DNA of 64,000 nt, taken from the NCBI GenBank assembly GCA_964581385.1, contig CAZOOK010000014.1, positions 62,001 through 126,000 of the forward strand. The letters run 5' to 3'. The first letter of the stretch is position 1; the number at the start of each line of letters is the position of its first letter. Below are positions 61,533 through 64,000 of the stretch, one piece after another. The stretch comes from CAZOOK01 sp964581385 (GTDB lineage: Bacteria; Pseudomonadota; Gammaproteobacteria; Nevskiales; Nevskiaceae). The notes beneath the pieces are model-generated. The model worked only from the letters and a program-made list of their open reading frames with translations. It was not told the origin of the DNA and did not search any database. A program made the position numbers and the translations under genes.

Positions 61533-64000
61533 ATGGTGGATGTTTCGGGGAACGGCGCGCAACGGACGGTGCATCGAGCAATACTGGTTGGATCGGCATT
61601 TTTCTTCGCGTTGGCCGCCACGGCGGTGCACGCGCTTGAATATTCGTTGCCGTTTTTCGATGACCAGCTGAAGGGCGTGCTCAACAGCACCATTACTGCC
61701 GGCGCGGGTGTTCGCATGGAATCGCAGAGTCCGAATCTGATCGGCAAGCAGAACTTGAATCCGAATCTGTGCGGAATCGGCGATATTCCTGGGACCAGCG
61801 GGACCACTTTATTTCAGTCCTGCCAGGGTTCTTTCAAGACTCAGATTTATCCCGCACAGAAGCTCGCCGCGGCGCCCGGCGCAGCAACGATGAATCATGA
61901 CGATGGCGATCTGAACTACAACAACGGCGATGTCTTCCAGGGTGTGCTGAAGCTGACGGAAGACCTGAAGGTCAACTACAAGGACTACGGCTTTTTTGCG
62001 CGCGTGTTGTATTTCCACGATTTCGTGAACAACAGCTTCACCGACTATCACCCCAACGAAATCACTCCGGAAAATTACCTGAATGTGGGGTATACGGCCG
62101 ATCAGGTAAAGCAGCCGCTATTGGGAAATTTAGGGAACGGTGGAGTGCAAGCTTATCCTTCCTACCCTGGCCAGAACGGACGTGTTTACGGTCCTGGCGG
62201 CGTTGTACATAGCAAGCGAACCGACGGCGAAATACTACGGGAAGCCGGCGATGCGATTCAGTATCTCGATAGTTATTTCTTCGGGAAGCTGCCGCTGTGG
62301 GGAGATCGCGAGATGTCGTTCAAGCTGGGGCGCCAAGTCGTCAACTGGGGTGAAAGCACTACGCTGGTGCTCAACAGTCTGAACGCGGCGAACCCCATCA
62401 ACACGAATAATTTCTTTCGTGTCGGCAATCAGGTTGAAGAAGATTTCACGCCAGTTAATATGGTGTCCCTGAGTTTTCAACCGATCGACAATACGACGGT
62501 GGAGGGCTACTACCAGCTCGAATGGAAGCCTTCGGAAATTCCGGCGCCCGGGACTTACTTTTCGTATAACGATCTCGGATCGAACAACGCGATCGGAACC
62601 GCGAATCTGAGCTTCGCCAACTCCGTAGATGATCCCGCCCAACTGGGACATCTGCAATTCAATCCGCTGTCCCTGTTGGCGCCGACCACCGGAACGGTGC
62701 TTCGTGTGCCGGATGTCGAGCCGAGAACGGAAGGGCAATATGGCATCAAGCTGGATTATTACGCGGACTGGCTGAATAACGGCACCGACATGGCCGCATA
62801 CTACCAGCACTACCACTCGCGCTTTCCGTATGCCAGCTTTTATGCGGCTAATCCGAGTTGCGCGCGCGCGAAAGGCAATGCGAACGGCACCGATGCGACG
62901 GATATTTTTTCGCTCATAGGTGATTGCAAAAAAGTTCCCTTTGTAACAGGGTTGCTTCCCGGTTATACCAACGGGGGAACCTCCGATCCGGGAGTTGATA
63001 GCGTTGCTTCCCTAGATTCTGTGGCAATCCAGTTTAGCTATCCGCAAGACATCGATCTTCTCGGCCTTAGCTTCAACACGACCTTCGGTGACTATGCGCT
63101 ACAGGGCGAAGTCGCGTATCGCCCCAATCTCCCGATGCAGGTTTCGATTGTTGATCTCGCATTGGCCGCCAATGGTGCGACGCTAACGAACTGTAGCGAC
63201 AAGAGCACTGCATGTGCCGGGACCAAGGATGCGACTCAACCCGGCGCGGGCTTGCTCAATCAAAACTGGGGATATCTTCCTGGCGGCGGTGTTGGGCCCT
63301 ATACGAGCAGTGACTTTGGCGGCAACACCACCACTGGCGGTATCAACGCCGCTTATCCCGATACATTTAATGTTTTTGAAGGTGCTCTGCCTGGCGCCGC
63401 GCGTGCTTTTCCGAACTTCATCATTCCCTATCGGGGCGGGGAAGTTGGCAAGAACATGGGTTGTCCAAAGTTCTCGACCTCGGGTCTGTCGCAGCCGCAG
63501 TACGACCAGATGTACCACAGCCCCGGCAGTCCCTGCTGGATCCAGGGCTGGGAACGCTTCCAGTCGCTTGAATTCAATCTCGGAACCACACGCGTGCTCG
63601 GTAAGACCGACAACGTGATCGGTGCCGACCAGATTCAAATCATCGGAGAGTGGGGGCTGGAGTGGGTTCCCAATCTGCCGTCAATCGACAAGCTTCAACT
63701 CGAAGCCTTCGGCGAGAACTACGGCGCAACGGCCGGCGCGGATGGTTCCGGCATCAGCAGCAACGGCACGTTCGTTGGGGGCTACCAGCGGGCATGTTCG
63801 ACCACTCCGGACTGCGTCGCAGGCCCCGATGGCCTGCGCTTCAATCCGCATCAGCAGGATCAGGTGGTCTATCCGGATGCGGTGTCCTGGGGCTATCGAA
63901 TCATCATGATTACCAAGTACGAAAGTGTGCTGCCAGGCATCAGCTTGCAGCCGACGCTGTTCTACAGCCAGGACGTGCAGGGCACTTCGCCAGGGCCAGC
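61533..64000 (+). CDS. DUF1302 family outer-membrane protein, 3' end cut by the window
   Basis: At least 822 residues from the ATG at 61533, with GGGGAG before it; the frame stays open to the window end. A signal peptide (about 1-35, ending VHALE) leads. DUF1302 hallmarks follow: GRQVVNWGESTTLVLNSLNA, NPINTNNFFRVGNQVEE, EGYYQLEWKPSEIPAPGTY and WGYRIIMITKYESVLPGI. Many aromatic alternating strands fit a beta-barrel or porin-like fold. The family often sits beside DUF1329 and BCCT or lipid and steroid uptake genes. Transport or adhesion of hydrophobic substrates is suspected, not proven. Confidence 0.85.
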   Translation, partial: MVDVSGNGAQRTVHRAILVGSAFFFALAATAVHALEYSLPFFDDQLKGVLNSTITAGAGVRMESQSPNLIGKQNLNPNLCGIGDIPGTSGTTLFQSCQGSFKTQIYPAQKLAAAPGAATMNHDDGDLNYNNGDVFQGVLKLTEDLKVNYKDYGFFARVLYFHDFVNNSFTDYHPNEITPENYLNVGYTADQVKQPLLGNLGNGGVQAYPSYPGQNGRVYGPGGVVHSKRTDGEILREAGDAIQYLDSYFFGKLPLWGDREMSFKLGRQVVNWGESTTLVLNSLNAANPINTNNFFRVGNQVEEDFTPVNMVSLSFQPIDNTTVEGYYQLEWKPSEIPAPGTYFSYNDLGSNNAIGTANLSFANSVDDPAQLGHLQFNPLSLLAPTTGTVLRVPDVEPRTEGQYGIKLDYYADWLNNGTDMAAYYQHYHSRFPYASFYAANPSCARAKGNANGTDATDIFSLIGDCKKVPFVTGLLPGYTNGGTSDPGVDSVASLDSVAIQFSYPQDIDLLGLSFNTTFGDYALQGEVAYRPNLPMQVSIVDLALAANGATLTNCSDKSTACAGTKDATQPGAGLLNQNWGYLPGGGVGPYTSSDFGGNTTTGGINAAYPDTFNVFEGALPGAARAFPNFIIPYRGGEVGKNMGCPKFSTSGLSQPQYDQMYHSPGSPCWIQGWERFQSLEFNLGTTRVLGKTDNVIGADQIQIIGEWGLEWVPNLPSIDKLQLEAFGENYGATAGADGSGISSNGTFVGGYQRACSTTPDCVAGPDGLRFNPHQQDQVVYPDAVSWGYRIIMITKYESVLPGISLQPTLFYSQDVQGTSPGP

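Overview
The window reads as one continuous chromosomal segment of a high-GC gammaproteobacterium with few gaps and no rRNA, tRNA, CRISPR or complete insertion sequence. The gene order pyrC'-pyrB-ruvX-yqgE-gshB-pilG-pilI-chpA matches the arrangement known from Pseudomonas and its relatives. The cargo of cholesterol oxidase, wax ester synthase/DGAT, a DUF1302 outer-membrane protein, an Acidithiobacillus-type gshA and several secreted esterases points to a steroid- and lipid-using lineage such as Nevskiales/Steroidobacterales. That placement is an inference from gene content; no rRNA is present to confirm it.

Layout. 1-4.1 kb: the 3' part of a cholesterol oxidase (+), then acpH, a fumarylacetoacetate-hydrolase-family gene and pckA (-). 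4.3-14.9 kb: a long minus-strand run, read from the right as gshA-gshB-apbE-NusG_II-Gx transporter-[MITE-like palindromic element]-yqgE-ruvX-pyrB-pyrC'-pilH-pilJ, with many ATGA/GTGA overlaps. 15.0-23.0 kb: divergent pilG-pilI-chpA-chpC, the other half of the Pil-Chp surface-sensing chemosensory system. 23-26.7 kb: wax ester synthase, a LuxR-type regulator and a DUF1338 enzyme. 27-28.7 kb: a small cytochrome c and a Cyc2-like fused cytochrome-porin. 28.9-33.7 kb: a three-gene SMC complex of the MksFEB/JetABC kind without the nuclease gene. 33.7-37.8 kb: ppiB, prfC, a glycine-zipper lipoprotein, a hypothetical gene and acylphosphatase.

37.8-46.0 kb is a minus-strand block of exported or hydrolytic enzymes: a Tat-exported multicopper oxidase, an alpha/beta hydrolase, a beta-lactamase-fold esterase and three tandem paralogues of a secreted PHB-depolymerase-like esterase. 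46.3-54.9 kb holds tgt and yajC-secD-secF, which usually adjoin. Here they are split by five opposite-strand genes, a winged-helix protein, glutathione peroxidase, an acyl-CoA dehydrogenase and an acetoacetate-decarboxylase-family gene among them. 54.9-56.9 kb is a small AT-richer accessory patch: an orphan gene and a winged-helix/nucleotidyltransferase pair with a palindromic operator. 57-61.3 kb: suhB divergent from trmJ, then an oligopeptide-type ABC transporter (two permeases and one ATPase). 61.5 kb to the end: a DUF1302 protein cut by the window edge.

The points most worth follow-up are the 269-bp MITE-like element immediately 5' of yqgE, the fused cytochrome-porin with its cytochrome partner, the three-gene SMC system without a JetD/MksG gene, the 20-bp perfect inverted repeat upstream of tgt, and the accessory TA-like island. 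I saw no system that I can call wholly new with confidence.
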